A stretch of 6,838 nt of DNA, from assembly GCA_002319925.1 (NCBI GenBank), contig DCFP01000189.1, positions 1 through 6,838 of the forward strand, written 5' to 3'. Positions 1 through 5,690 of the stretch are shown here, one piece after another. The first letter of the stretch is position 1. The number at the start of each line of letters is the position of its first letter. The DNA comes from Holophagaceae bacterium UBA1801. GTDB taxonomy: Bacteria > Acidobacteriota > Holophagae > Holophagales > Holophagaceae. The translations under genes and the position numbers were made by a program. Under the pieces are notes generated by a model that was given only the letters and a program-made list of their open reading frames with translations, was not told the DNA's origin and made no database searches.

Positions 1-586
1 TGGACTCGATGTCCAGGTGGTTGGTAGGTTCGTCCAGGAGCAGCACATCGAAGTTGCCGAGGAGCACCTTCGCCATGGAGACGCGCATCTTCCATCCTCC
101 CGATAGCGCGCCCACATCGCCGTCGATCTGCTCATCCTCGAACCCCAGTCCGTGAAGACAGGCTCTGGCCTTGGCTTCCAGCTCGTAGCCGCCCAGGTGC
201 TGGTACTCCTCCTGCACATGACCGAAGCGTTCGAGCACTGCGTCGAAGTCCTCGGCTTCGTGATTCTCCATGGCGTGCTGGAGATCCATGAGTTCGTGGT
301 GCAGATCCCCCAGGCGCCCGCTGCCCGCGATGGCCTCGTCCAGCACCGGCCGCCCCGCCATCTCGTCCACCTCCTGGCGGAAGTAGCCGATGGAGAGCTT
401 CTTCGGGATGCTGATGGATCCATCGTCGGCGTTCTCCTCGCCCACGATCATACGGAAAAGCGTCGACTTCCCGGCCCCGTTGGGCCCCACGAGGCCGGCC
501 TTCTCGCCGGGATTGAGCTGGAAACCGGCATCGATGAAGAGCACCTGCTTGCCGTACTGCTTGCTGACATTGGAAAACGAGATCAT
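1..586 (-). CDS. ABC-F family ATP-binding protein, N-terminal part (truncated by window edge)
   Basis: The visible 195 residues form the first nucleotide-binding domain of an ABC-F protein. These are soluble tandem-ATPase proteins with no membrane domain, and characterised members act on the ribosome. It starts MISFSNVSKQYGKQ. Walker A is GPNGAGKST (residues 34-42), the Q-loop glutamine lies in YFRQEV (about 71), the signature is LSGGW (161-165), and Walker B with the following loop is VLLLDEPTNHLD (181-192). The TNHLD ending is typical of ABC-F. An acidic helical insert (about 95-130) lies between Walker A and the signature. An AGGAG ribosome site five bases upstream supports the ATG at 586. 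The linker and second ATPase domain lie outside the window. It follows the small membrane protein gene after 52 bases, probably co-transcribed. The subfamily (YbiT, Uup, EttA or resistance type) cannot be fixed from this half. Confidence 0.93.
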   Translation of the reverse strand, partial: MISFSNVSKQYGKQVLFIDAGFQLNPGEKAGLVGPNGAGKSTLFRMIVGEENADDGSISIPKKLSIGYFRQEVDEMAGRPVLDEAIAGSGRLGDLHHELMDLQHAMENHEAEDFDAVLERFGHVQEEYQHLGGYELEAKARACLHGLGFEDEQIDGDVGALSGGWKMRVSMAKVLLGNFDVLLLDEPTNHLDIES

Positions 587-638
587 GGGACTCCTGAAGC
601 GGCCATCCTGGCGCCGCTCGACTGGGGTTGCGGTACAG

Positions 639-977
639 CTATTCCTGCGACTTGCGCCAGCCGAAGAGGGCGATCAGCAGCAGCACCCAGCCCAGCAGTT
701 CGAGGAATACCACGGAGAGGTTGATCCAGCGCAGCAGCACGAATCGCTGAACCATCCCCATTCCGGATTCCTGGTTGCCGATGAGCCAGAGCATGAATCC
801 CAGCTTCACGATCAGGCTCACGAGCAGAAGCCCGAAGGCACCCAGGGAAATCGCGGATACCTTCGGATGATTGCTCCAGCGGAAGAGCGCCAGCAGGATG
901 CCCGCCACGTACACCAGCAGGAAAGGAAGATTGGTGATCTGGGAGAAGATGAGGGGCGAGAGGTGGTTTTCGATCAT
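639..977 (-). CDS. small three-helix integral membrane protein, unknown function
   Basis: This is a 112-residue hydrophobic protein with three likely membrane helices at about residues 17-33, 42-66 and 86-106. They are joined by short loops (RWSNHPKV and GNQESGMGMVQRF), and the tail is basic (GWRKSQE). There is no signal peptide and no catalytic motif I recognise. Conserved-looking aromatic and charged residues border the helices. The ATG at 977 has only a poor ribosome site upstream (GCCTGCCC), so the start is moderately sure. It is the first gene of a minus-strand pair, with the ABC-F ATPase 52 bases downstream. ABC-F proteins need no membrane partner, so the adjacency need not mean a transporter. 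The hydrophobic pattern over the full frame makes a real gene likely. I do not recognise the family. Confidence 0.8.
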   Translation of the reverse strand: MIENHLSPLIFSQITNLPFLLVYVAGILLALFRWSNHPKVSAISLGAFGLLLVSLIVKLGFMLWLIGNQESGMGMVQRFVLLRWINLSVVFLELLGWVLLLIALFGWRKSQE

Positions 978-1154
978 GGGCAGGCCTGTATGTGCTCTTT
1001 CGATTCGAAGGAAATGAATCCAGATGCGGGAAGTTACAGGATAACGTCTTCCCAGGTCACCCAGATTTCCGGGTCCAGATAACGCGGAATTCCCTTGTTC
1101 TTTCTGCCGGAGCGGATGGATGAACGTTCCCGGACCATCCTTCCGGAGACTCGC
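978..1154. promoter_or_regulatory. divergent intergenic region with a near-palindrome
   Basis: These 177 bases separate the minus-strand membrane protein gene from the plus-strand HTH-like gene, so promoters for both should lie here. A near-palindrome at 999-1009 (TTCGATTCGAA, five-base arms around one central base) sits 22 bases before the membrane protein start, where an operator could act. I see no convincing -35/-10 pair for either direction. The ribosome site of the plus-strand gene, GGAG at 1145-1148, is clear. A short minus-strand reading frame ending at 1034 crosses this region and is discussed in the findings. Confidence 0.4.
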
Positions 1155-1334
1155 ATGGCGAAGGAATCCACGTCCATGATGACCGCTGCCAATCTGGCCA
1201 AGGAATTCGGCGTTTCCGATGCCAAGGTCAAGAAGGCCATCGCGGAGCTGGGCCTGCAGCCCGACGCCAAGAAGGGCGTCTGCGCCTACTACGGCCCCGA
1301 AGCCAAGAAGAAGATCAAGGCCGCGCTGAAATAG
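1155..1334 (+). CDS. small helix-turn-helix-like protein (59 aa)
   Basis: This encodes a 59-residue basic protein. Its segment MTAANLAKEFGVSDAKVKKA reads as a helix-turn-helix: a first helix TAANLAKEF, the turn GVS, and a second helix DAKVKKAIAELGL. A conserved-looking tail follows (PDAKKGVCAYYGPEAKKKIK). I have the impression of similar short proteins in anaerobic proteobacteria and acidobacteria, annotated as hypothetical, but have no search result. The ATG at 1155 is preferred because GGAG (1145-1148) lies six bases upstream. The frame stays open 20 codons further upstream, but that part looks non-coding. The small size suggests a DNA- or RNA-binding accessory factor rather than a full repressor. 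It converges with the HAD nucleotidase gene, the stop codons being only nine bases apart, with no clear shared terminator. Confidence 0.8.
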   Translation: MAKESTSMMTAANLAKEFGVSDAKVKKAIAELGLQPDAKKGVCAYYGPEAKKKIKAALK

Positions 1335-1343
1335 TCCGAGTCC

Positions 1344-2831
1344 TCAGCCCATCTCCTCTGTCGCCAGGCTCGGCGTGAGAGGCGGGCCGCCCGGCGTGCT
1401 GGGATCGTGGGGCAGGCTGCCGCGCGGCGAGCGCAGGTAGACGAAGGGAGTCGCGTACAGAAAATTGGAAACGCGGGAGGTGTAGACATCCGCGTAGCGC
1501 TCCACTTGCCGGGCCAGGTGACTCTTGTCGTTGCCCGCGCGGGTCAGCAGACCCCAGCGCCCGTTGGTGAGTTCGTTGGCCGCTTGCGCCACTGGCGCGA
1601 TCTCGCTATCCATGGCCACCAGCTTGGCCCGGAGCTCCTGCACCTCGTTCTCCAGGGTCGCGGCATCCTCAGAAGGCACAGGGCCGTATCTTCCCTTGAG
1701 CCTCAACAGAGCCAGGCGCGCGTGGGCCAGACGCGCTTCCAAGGCTTCCTTCTCTTCCATGCGCGCGGCCAGGAATGTCTCCGCATCGCGGAAGGATTCG
1801 AGGGCGGCCACCTCGCATTCCAGCTCCCGCAGCACGAGAGCCGTGCGCCAGAGGGGTCCGCGCTTGCTGGCGTGCACATCGCCGAACATGTGATCGCCCA
1901 CGTAGAGGATCGCATCCCCCGAGATGCCCAGATCGTGCTCCACCTGCGCCGCGCAGCCGCCCATGTAGGCACCGCCCGGTTTCAAAGTGCCTGAGACGGG
2001 GCGCAGCAGGCCATCCTCCGTCACCACTTCGAAAAAGGGTGCCCGCTCCGTGAAGAAATCCGGCTTGCGCGCGCCCACGATGACCAGATCGAAGAGCTGC
2101 CGCCAGGTCATGCCAGGAGGCAGGAAGCGGTCGTAGGCGTAGGACATCATGCGGGTGGTGTAGCTCCACTCCGAGTTCGTGATGAGCAAGAGCTTCTTGC
2201 CCGAGGCCCGCTGATCCAGCAAGGCGAGGGCTGCCTCGGAATCCAGCACGACGAAGCGTTCGGGCTCGGCGACGATCTCGGCCTTCAGCTTGCCTTCCAG
2301 ATGCTGGGCATCCACCGCCGCACGGACGCTGGCAAAGAGTTCAGCATAGCCTTTCACGTGAGGCAGCTTGCCCGCATCCAGCAGGTCCACCATCTGTGAA
2401 TAGAGGCAGCCTTCGGACAGCGAGAACAGCGTGTTCAGGAAGGCCCAGCGCGGTTCTGCCAGCTCCACCGGCGTGTGCGCGTACAGCTCCCGCTGCCGGT
2501 TGAAATCGAGAACCCCAGTGCCGTGCATGGAACGCTTCACGAAACCGAAACGGTTGGCCTTCACCAGATTGCCCAGTTGGGTATCGATCACCAGGCCCCG
2601 GGCCACCATGCCCGGATCGAAGACCAGGTCCTCCACGGGCCAGCCTTCCTTCAGGAACCGCTCCTTGGCGAATCCATAAACCAGGCGTTCGAAGTGCTCC
2701 ACCTGATAGTCCACCAGGGTGTAGTCCATGTCGTAGCCGATGGCCCGCAGGGACCGGAAGTTCAGGGTCCGGTTGCAGAAGATGCCGCGGCCGCGGGGAA
2801 TCGATTGGGCGGGATTGGAAGTTTCGAGCAT
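1344..2831 (-). CDS. HAD-IG family 5'-nucleotidase (NT5C2-like)
   Basis: This 495-residue protein belongs to the haloacid dehalogenase superfamily, in the group of cytosolic purine 5'-nucleotidases (NT5C2 type), which dephosphorylate nucleoside 5'-monophosphates using Mg2+. Motif I is GYDMDYTLVDY, with nucleophile Asp34 and general acid Asp36. Motif II is LLLITNSEW (Thr218/Asn219), motif III is ARKPDFF (Lys256), and motif IV is VGDHMFGDV (Asp313, Asp318). The upstream segment IPRGRGIFCNRTLNF is also typical of the family. A charged helical stretch (about 355-415) probably forms a coiled coil, and the proline-rich end looks disordered. The length matches the family. The ATG at 2831 is the only reasonable start, with GAGG three bases upstream. 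No signal peptide is seen, so it should be cytoplasmic. The bacterial substrate is not known from sequence. It is divergent from surE, a second nucleotidase. Confidence 0.92.
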   Translation of the reverse strand: MLETSNPAQSIPRGRGIFCNRTLNFRSLRAIGYDMDYTLVDYQVEHFERLVYGFAKERFLKEGWPVEDLVFDPGMVARGLVIDTQLGNLVKANRFGFVKRSMHGTGVLDFNRQRELYAHTPVELAEPRWAFLNTLFSLSEGCLYSQMVDLLDAGKLPHVKGYAELFASVRAAVDAQHLEGKLKAEIVAEPERFVVLDSEAALALLDQRASGKKLLLITNSEWSYTTRMMSYAYDRFLPPGMTWRQLFDLVIVGARKPDFFTERAPFFEVVTEDGLLRPVSGTLKPGGAYMGGCAAQVEHDLGISGDAILYVGDHMFGDVHASKRGPLWRTALVLRELECEVAALESFRDAETFLAARMEEKEALEARLAHARLALLRLKGRYGPVPSEDAATLENEVQELRAKLVAMDSEIAPVAQAANELTNGRWGLLTRAGNDKSHLARQVERYADVYTSRVSNFLYATPFVYLRSPRGSLPHDPSTPGGPPLTPSLATEEMG

Positions 2832-2962
2832 GGGCCTCGGGTCGGCAGCCGGCCGCCATTGCCGGGAGCCGGTGGAAGCAGAATAACAAGGCCGGATGGC
2901 AATGGACTCCCCGTGGCAGGCATCGCACTCTGGAAGGTGTCGTGTTTGACGGAAGGAATGCT
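2832..2962. promoter_or_regulatory. divergent promoter region between the nucleotidase genes, with inverted repeat
   Basis: The region holds a perfect 8-bp inverted repeat, CCATTGCC (2856-2863) and GGCAATGG (2898-2905), with 34 bases between the arms. A plausible sigma70 promoter for surE is TTGCCG (2859-2864) and AATAAC (2882-2887), with a 17-base spacer, each four of six to consensus. The left arm would overlap the -35 and the right arm would fall just after the start point, a layout expected for a repressor bridging two sites. The promoter of the minus-strand gene is not clear. This is visual pattern matching only. Confidence 0.35.
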
Positions 2963-3763
2963 GTGCCCCTGATCCTCTTGACCAATGATGATGGAATCCG
3001 CTCGCCGGGGTTGAAAGCCGCCGCCAAGGCAGTCCTGGGCCTGGGAGAACTCCTCGTGGTGGCGCCCCTGACCCAGCAGACCGCCATGGGACGGAGCTTC
3101 ACGGGCAGGTCGGATGCCCTGCTGGAACCCGTGGAATACCGCGTGGAAGGCCAGTCCGTGCGCGCCTACGCCTGCGAGGGCTCCCCAGCCTCGGTGGTGC
3201 GGCATGGCATCCAGGTCCTATGCCGCGAGCGATTGCCGGATCTGGCCATCTCCGGCATCAACTACGGCGAAAACGTGGGGGCTGGCATTTCCTCTTCGGG
3301 CACCGTCGGAGCGGCCTTCGAGACCGCGAGCCTGGGCATCCCATCCTTGGCCACCTCGCTTCAGATGCATCCGAGAAGTTTTCTGCACTACGGCGAGCAG
3401 GACTGGACTGCGGCGGAGCATTTCCTCCGCTTGTTCGCGGGAAGACTCCTGGCCACTCCCATGCCCTTCGATGTGGACCTGTTGAAGATCGACGTCCCGG
3501 AGAACGCGACCCGGGAAACGCCCTGGCGACTGACGCGCCTCTCCCGCCAACGGTATTTCCACCGGGTCCTGGAAGAGCCCACTCTGACCAGCCGATTGGG
3601 AGATGGCCATGTGGCGGTCTGTGTGGATCACGGAAACCTGGAACCGGATTCGGATGTCCACGCCCTTGCAAAGGACGGCGTAGTGGCCGTAACGCCGTTG
3701 AGCCTGGATGCCACATCCCGGGCCGAGTTCAGCCTGATCCTGAAAGCGCTGGATCCCGCCTAG
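2963..3763 (+). CDS. surE: 5'/3'-nucleotidase SurE
   Basis: SurE is a metal-dependent phosphatase of nucleoside monophosphates, linked to stress and stationary-phase survival. From the GTG at 2963 the protein has 266 residues and begins MPLILLTNDDGI, with the metal-binding Asp9-Asp10 pair. Other family motifs are EGSPASVV (72-79), ISGINYGENVG (96-106, metal ligand Asn100) and SSSGTVGAAFE (110-120). The metal-ligand serine of the E. coli enzyme appears to be Thr40 here (QQTAMGRSFTG). This start is chosen because SurE proteins usually begin immediately before the ILLTNDDG strand, and GGAAGG (2951-2956) lies six bases upstream. A second in-frame GTG at 2942, also with GGAAGG (2932-2937), would add seven residues. 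The gene is not next to pcm, its common neighbour elsewhere, but opposite a HAD nucleotidase. Confidence 0.95.
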   Translation: MPLILLTNDDGIRSPGLKAAAKAVLGLGELLVVAPLTQQTAMGRSFTGRSDALLEPVEYRVEGQSVRAYACEGSPASVVRHGIQVLCRERLPDLAISGINYGENVGAGISSSGTVGAAFETASLGIPSLATSLQMHPRSFLHYGEQDWTAAEHFLRLFAGRLLATPMPFDVDLLKIDVPENATRETPWRLTRLSRQRYFHRVLEEPTLTSRLGDGHVAVCVDHGNLEPDSDVHALAKDGVVAVTPLSLDATSRAEFSLILKALDPA

Positions 3764-3773
3764 CCGGTTTTTT
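3748..3773 (+). terminator. possible weak intrinsic terminator after surE
   Basis: GCTGG (3748-3752), at the very end of surE, can pair with CCGGT (3764-3768), partly through G-T pairs. The right arm runs into six T (3768-3773). The T run is clear but the stem is short with an 11-base loop, so termination here is only a suggestion. Confidence 0.25.
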
Positions 3774-4021
3774 AATATCCCGTTCGTTATCATGCCTTTT
3801 CGTGTCCGGGCAAGGCGAAACAGGGAAATTTCTGTCCAATATCACAGCCTGAAGGTTTTGGGTTCCCAGAATCGTGATTTGACGTTTTGTGCCCCGAAGT
3901 TTGCAAATTCATTCGCAGCTGCGTCCGGCATCCCATTACAATGCCTAAGTCCCTCGTTAATCCGAAGGACTGGCTCACGGGAGTTCGATCCCCGCGTGCC
4001 AGGGAAACGGGAGGGTTTGTG
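3774..4021 (+). promoter_or_regulatory. upstream region and structured leader of the first Crp/Fnr gene
   Basis: This A/T-richer stretch before the regulator gene holds several palindromes: GAAATTTC (3825-3832), TTTGCAAA (3900-3907) and CGCAGCTGCG (3914-3923). A good -10-like TACAAT lies at 3937-3942, with a poor -35 (TTCGCA, 3912-3917, 19-base spacer). Transcription starting near 3949 would give a leader of about 72 bases with two possible hairpins: AGTCC (3948-3952) with GGACT (3967-3971), extended by TCG/CGA; and TGG-CACGGG (3971-3981) with CCGCGTGCCA (3992-4001). TTGCAAATT (3901-3909) is the reverse complement of a motif upstream of the nuoE-like gene. Confidence 0.4.
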
Positions 4022-4729
4022 ATGGACATCACTGGTGACGCGGGTAGGAACTCCATGGGCCAAGCGGTTGTCAATCTGAGACGTATCGAGTACCTGGCGG
4101 GGCTCCCTCAGCCGGAAGCTGAGGAACTCGCGCGGGTCAGCGAATTCCGGCGCTACACGGACGGCACGCCTGTCTTCAACCAGGGCGAATACCTCCCAGG
4201 CATCTTTGTGGTGGTGCAGGGTTCCTTGAAAGTCTTCCGGACGGATGGCCGTGGCAAGATCCAGGTGCTGGACATCCTGCAGCCGGGCACCTGCGTGGGC
4301 GAGGTCCAGGTATTCGATGGCGGCCCCGCGGCATCTGGCGCCGAGGCCCACGGCGACACCGAGTGCTGGCTGATCCCTTCCGAACCCTTGCGCCGCATGG
4401 TCCATCGCAACACTACCGTGGCCGAGGTCATCATCCACCACTTCGCCGGCAAGGTGCGCCACCTCATCGGGCTGGTGGAGACCCTCAGCCTGCATAGCGT
4501 TCCCGAGCGCGTGGCGCAGCTCATCCTGGACTACCACTCCCGCAACGCAGCCAAATCCCTGGTGGAATTCCATGAGACCCAGGAAGACCTCGCGCAGTGC
4601 ATCGGCGCCAGCCGCGAAGCCTTCAGCCGCGCCTTGAGGCTCCTCGCCGATCTCGGACTCATCCAGAGCACCTTCCCGGTGGTGAGGATCCTGGACCTGC
4701 AGAAGCTGCAGCGCTACGCCCGCGGATAA
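4022..4729 (+). CDS. Crp/Fnr family transcriptional regulator (first of tandem pair)
   Basis: This encodes a 235-residue regulator with an N-terminal cyclic-nucleotide-binding-like beta-roll (about 25-130), the dimerisation helix (about 132-160, IIHHFAGKVRHLIGLVETL), and a C-terminal winged helix. The helix-turn-helix is TQEDLAQCIGASREAFSRAL (186-205). The effector loop has the GEVQVFDGG core (93-101), but where E. coli CRP has the Arg-Ser that holds cAMP phosphate there is AASGAEA, so cAMP binding looks unlikely. There is no Fnr-type N-terminal cysteine cluster; Cys91, Cys115 and Cys193 are scattered. The ATG at 4022 is chosen for GGAGG (4010-4014), seven bases upstream. The frame is open further upstream, with an ATG at 3941, but it has no ribosome site. 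The next gene is a 67% identical paralogue 21 bases away, probably co-transcribed. Signal and targets are unknown; the adjacent redox operon is the obvious candidate. Confidence 0.9.
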   Translation: MDITGDAGRNSMGQAVVNLRRIEYLAGLPQPEAEELARVSEFRRYTDGTPVFNQGEYLPGIFVVVQGSLKVFRTDGRGKIQVLDILQPGTCVGEVQVFDGGPAASGAEAHGDTECWLIPSEPLRRMVHRNTTVAEVIIHHFAGKVRHLIGLVETLSLHSVPERVAQLILDYHSRNAAKSLVEFHETQEDLAQCIGASREAFSRALRLLADLGLIQSTFPVVRILDLQKLQRYARG

Positions 4730-5572
4730 ACGGGCCTGGACCTGATCTCCATGGATCCCTCCCTCAACGAGCCCGTTGAATGGACCGCCCCTGAACTCCA
4801 GCTCGGAGAAGCCGGAGAACCCTTCTCCCCCGAGCAGGTGCTCAAGGCGATCACCGAAGGCATCGCTCAGGTCGGTGAGATCTCCTACTCCATCCAGGGG
4901 CAGAATTTCAACGCGCTGCTGGGTCATATCGAAACGCTCACGGGTCTGCCGGAAACCGAAACGGAAGAACTGGCGCGGATCGGCGAGTTCCGCCGCTATT
5001 CTGATGGGACCCAGGTCTTCCGCCAGGGTGAGCGGATCCCGGGCATCTTCATCGTCATCCGCGGCGCTCTGAAAATCTATCGGGCCAGCCGCAACGGCCG
5101 GGTACAGGTGCTGGCCACGCTTCAGCCGGGCACCTGCGTTGGCGAAGTCCAGGCCTTCGACGGCAATTCCATTCCTTCCAGCGCCGATGCGGTGGGCAAC
5201 ACGGACTGCTGGCTCATTCCCGCGGAAGCACTGCGCGAGCTGTTCCTCCGCAATCCCGTCGTGAGGGATGTGGTCATCCGGCATTTCGCGGGCAAGGTCC
5301 GGCACCTGATTTCGCTGGTGGAAGCGCTGAGCCTGCACAGCGTTCCCGAGCGGGTCGCACAACTGATCCTCGACTACCACTCCAAGAATCCATCCCAGAC
5401 CGAGGTCAAGTTCCGGGAGACCCAGGAAGATCTCTCGAAGGTGATCGGATCCGGTCGTGAAGCGTTCAGCCGATCCTTGCGTCTCCTGGCGGGGCTCGGA
5501 CTGGTCCAAAGCGCGTTCCCCATTGTAACGATTCTGGACCTGACTAAACTCCAGCGTTACGCGCGCGGATAA
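4103..5572 (+). repeat. diverged tandem gene duplication (two Crp/Fnr units)
   Basis: The segments 4103-4729 and 4946-5572 encode the same 208-residue unit plus stop codon, offset by 843 bases without any insertion or deletion. The proteins are about 67% identical. The blocks HSVPERVAQLILDYHS and KLQRYARG are kept exactly, while the effector-binding and hinge loops differ most. This indicates an old in-place duplication, or acquisition of a close paralogue, followed by divergence. Confidence 0.7.
4751..5572 (+). CDS. Crp/Fnr family transcriptional regulator (second of tandem pair)
   Basis: This 273-residue paralogue of the preceding protein aligns with it gaplessly over the last 208 residues (about 140 identities by hand count). 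Beta-roll: about 63-168. Dimerisation helix: about 170-198. Helix-turn-helix: TQEDLSKVIGSGREAFSRSL (224-243). It has an extra N-terminal stretch of about 40 acidic and helical residues absent from the first copy. The effector loop (GEVQAFDGNSIPSSADA, 131-147) also lacks the CRP arginine, and there is no Fnr cysteine cluster. The two HTH recognition helices differ at a few positions (GASREAFSRAL versus GSGREAFSRSL) but keep REAFSR, so similar DNA targets are likely. No good ribosome site precedes the ATG at 4751, so translation may be coupled to the first gene. Both genes share one reading frame, separated by a TAA and 21 bases. Confidence 0.88.
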   Translation: MDPSLNEPVEWTAPELQLGEAGEPFSPEQVLKAITEGIAQVGEISYSIQGQNFNALLGHIETLTGLPETETEELARIGEFRRYSDGTQVFRQGERIPGIFIVIRGALKIYRASRNGRVQVLATLQPGTCVGEVQAFDGNSIPSSADAVGNTDCWLIPAEALRELFLRNPVVRDVVIRHFAGKVRHLISLVEALSLHSVPERVAQLILDYHSKNPSQTEVKFRETQEDLSKVIGSGREAFSRSLRLLAGLGLVQSAFPIVTILDLTKLQRYARG

Positions 5573-5600
5573 AAAGCAGAATTTGTCCAACGAGTGGAAC

Positions 5601-5619
5601 CGTTAATTTGCAAGTAACG
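5601..5619. promoter_or_regulatory. 19-bp inverted repeat, candidate operator upstream of the nuoE-like operon
   Basis: CGTTA (5601-5605) and TAACG (5615-5619) are perfect arms around a TTTGCAA centre. With the inner TT/AA pairs, 14 of the 19 bases are symmetric. The size and dyad fit a dimeric regulator such as the Crp-type proteins encoded just upstream. The core AATTTGCAA (5605-5613) recurs in reverse complement at 3901-3909 before the first regulator gene. Binding is inference. Confidence 0.4.
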
Positions 5620-5651
5620 TATCACCGATGAAAAAAAAGTAAGCGTCATGC

Positions 5652-5680
5652 GTCACAAGTGATGACCGGGCTTACATAAC
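5652..5680 (+). promoter_or_regulatory. candidate sigma70 promoter of the nuoE-like operon
   Basis: GTCACA (5652-5657) and CATAAC (5675-5680) are each four of six to the sigma70 consensus, with a 17-base spacer. The -35 lies inside a small dyad, TCAC-AA-GTGA (5653-5662). A start near 5687 would place the 5601-5619 dyad about 77 bases upstream, a distance used by activators of the Crp family, and would include the whole folded leader. A sigma54-like element at 5693-5707 is an alternative. Confidence 0.3.
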
Positions 5681-5690
5681 TCGTGGGTAC

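Noticed and set aside
390..1082. A 230-codon plus-strand frame opposite the ABC-F and membrane protein genes
   Set aside because: Both minus-strand genes have clear coding character (Walker motifs, membrane helices). This frame is a low-complexity antisense shadow.
2341..3102. A 253-codon minus-strand frame across the nucleotidase start and the surE start
   Set aside because: It overlaps the well-supported HAD nucleotidase in another frame and the start of surE. Composition is arginine/proline/glycine-rich with no domain, typical of a shadow frame.
3971..4002. tRNA gene suggested by GTTCGATCCCC and a GCCA ending
   Set aside because: The T-stem has two mismatches when placed in tRNA register, no anticodon arm with a seven-base loop is found, and no matching acceptor strand lies at the right distance upstream.
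3887..4021. An N-terminal extension of the first Crp/Fnr protein (45 more residues, or 27 from the ATG at 3941)
   Set aside because: The only upstream starts lack a ribosome site, the stretch has non-coding composition with hairpins, and the ATG at 4022 has GGAGG at good spacing and matches the family length.
3842..5590. A 582-codon open frame on the minus strand opposite both Crp/Fnr genes
   Set aside because: It mirrors the tandem genes, shows internal repeats only because the sense genes are paralogues, and has no motif. High G/C third positions in the sense frame keep the antisense frame open. The sense proteins are unambiguous.
5595..5611. Sigma54 promoter at TGGAAC...TTTGC
   Set aside because: The GG and GC are 12 bases apart instead of 10, so it does not fit the -24/-12 spacing.
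5624..5666. Minus-strand intrinsic terminator (GTCATCAC...GTGACGCATGAC followed by a T run)
   Set aside because: No minus-strand gene precedes it here, and the stem is interrupted with a two-base inner loop. The A run on the plus strand is better seen as A-rich upstream promoter DNA.
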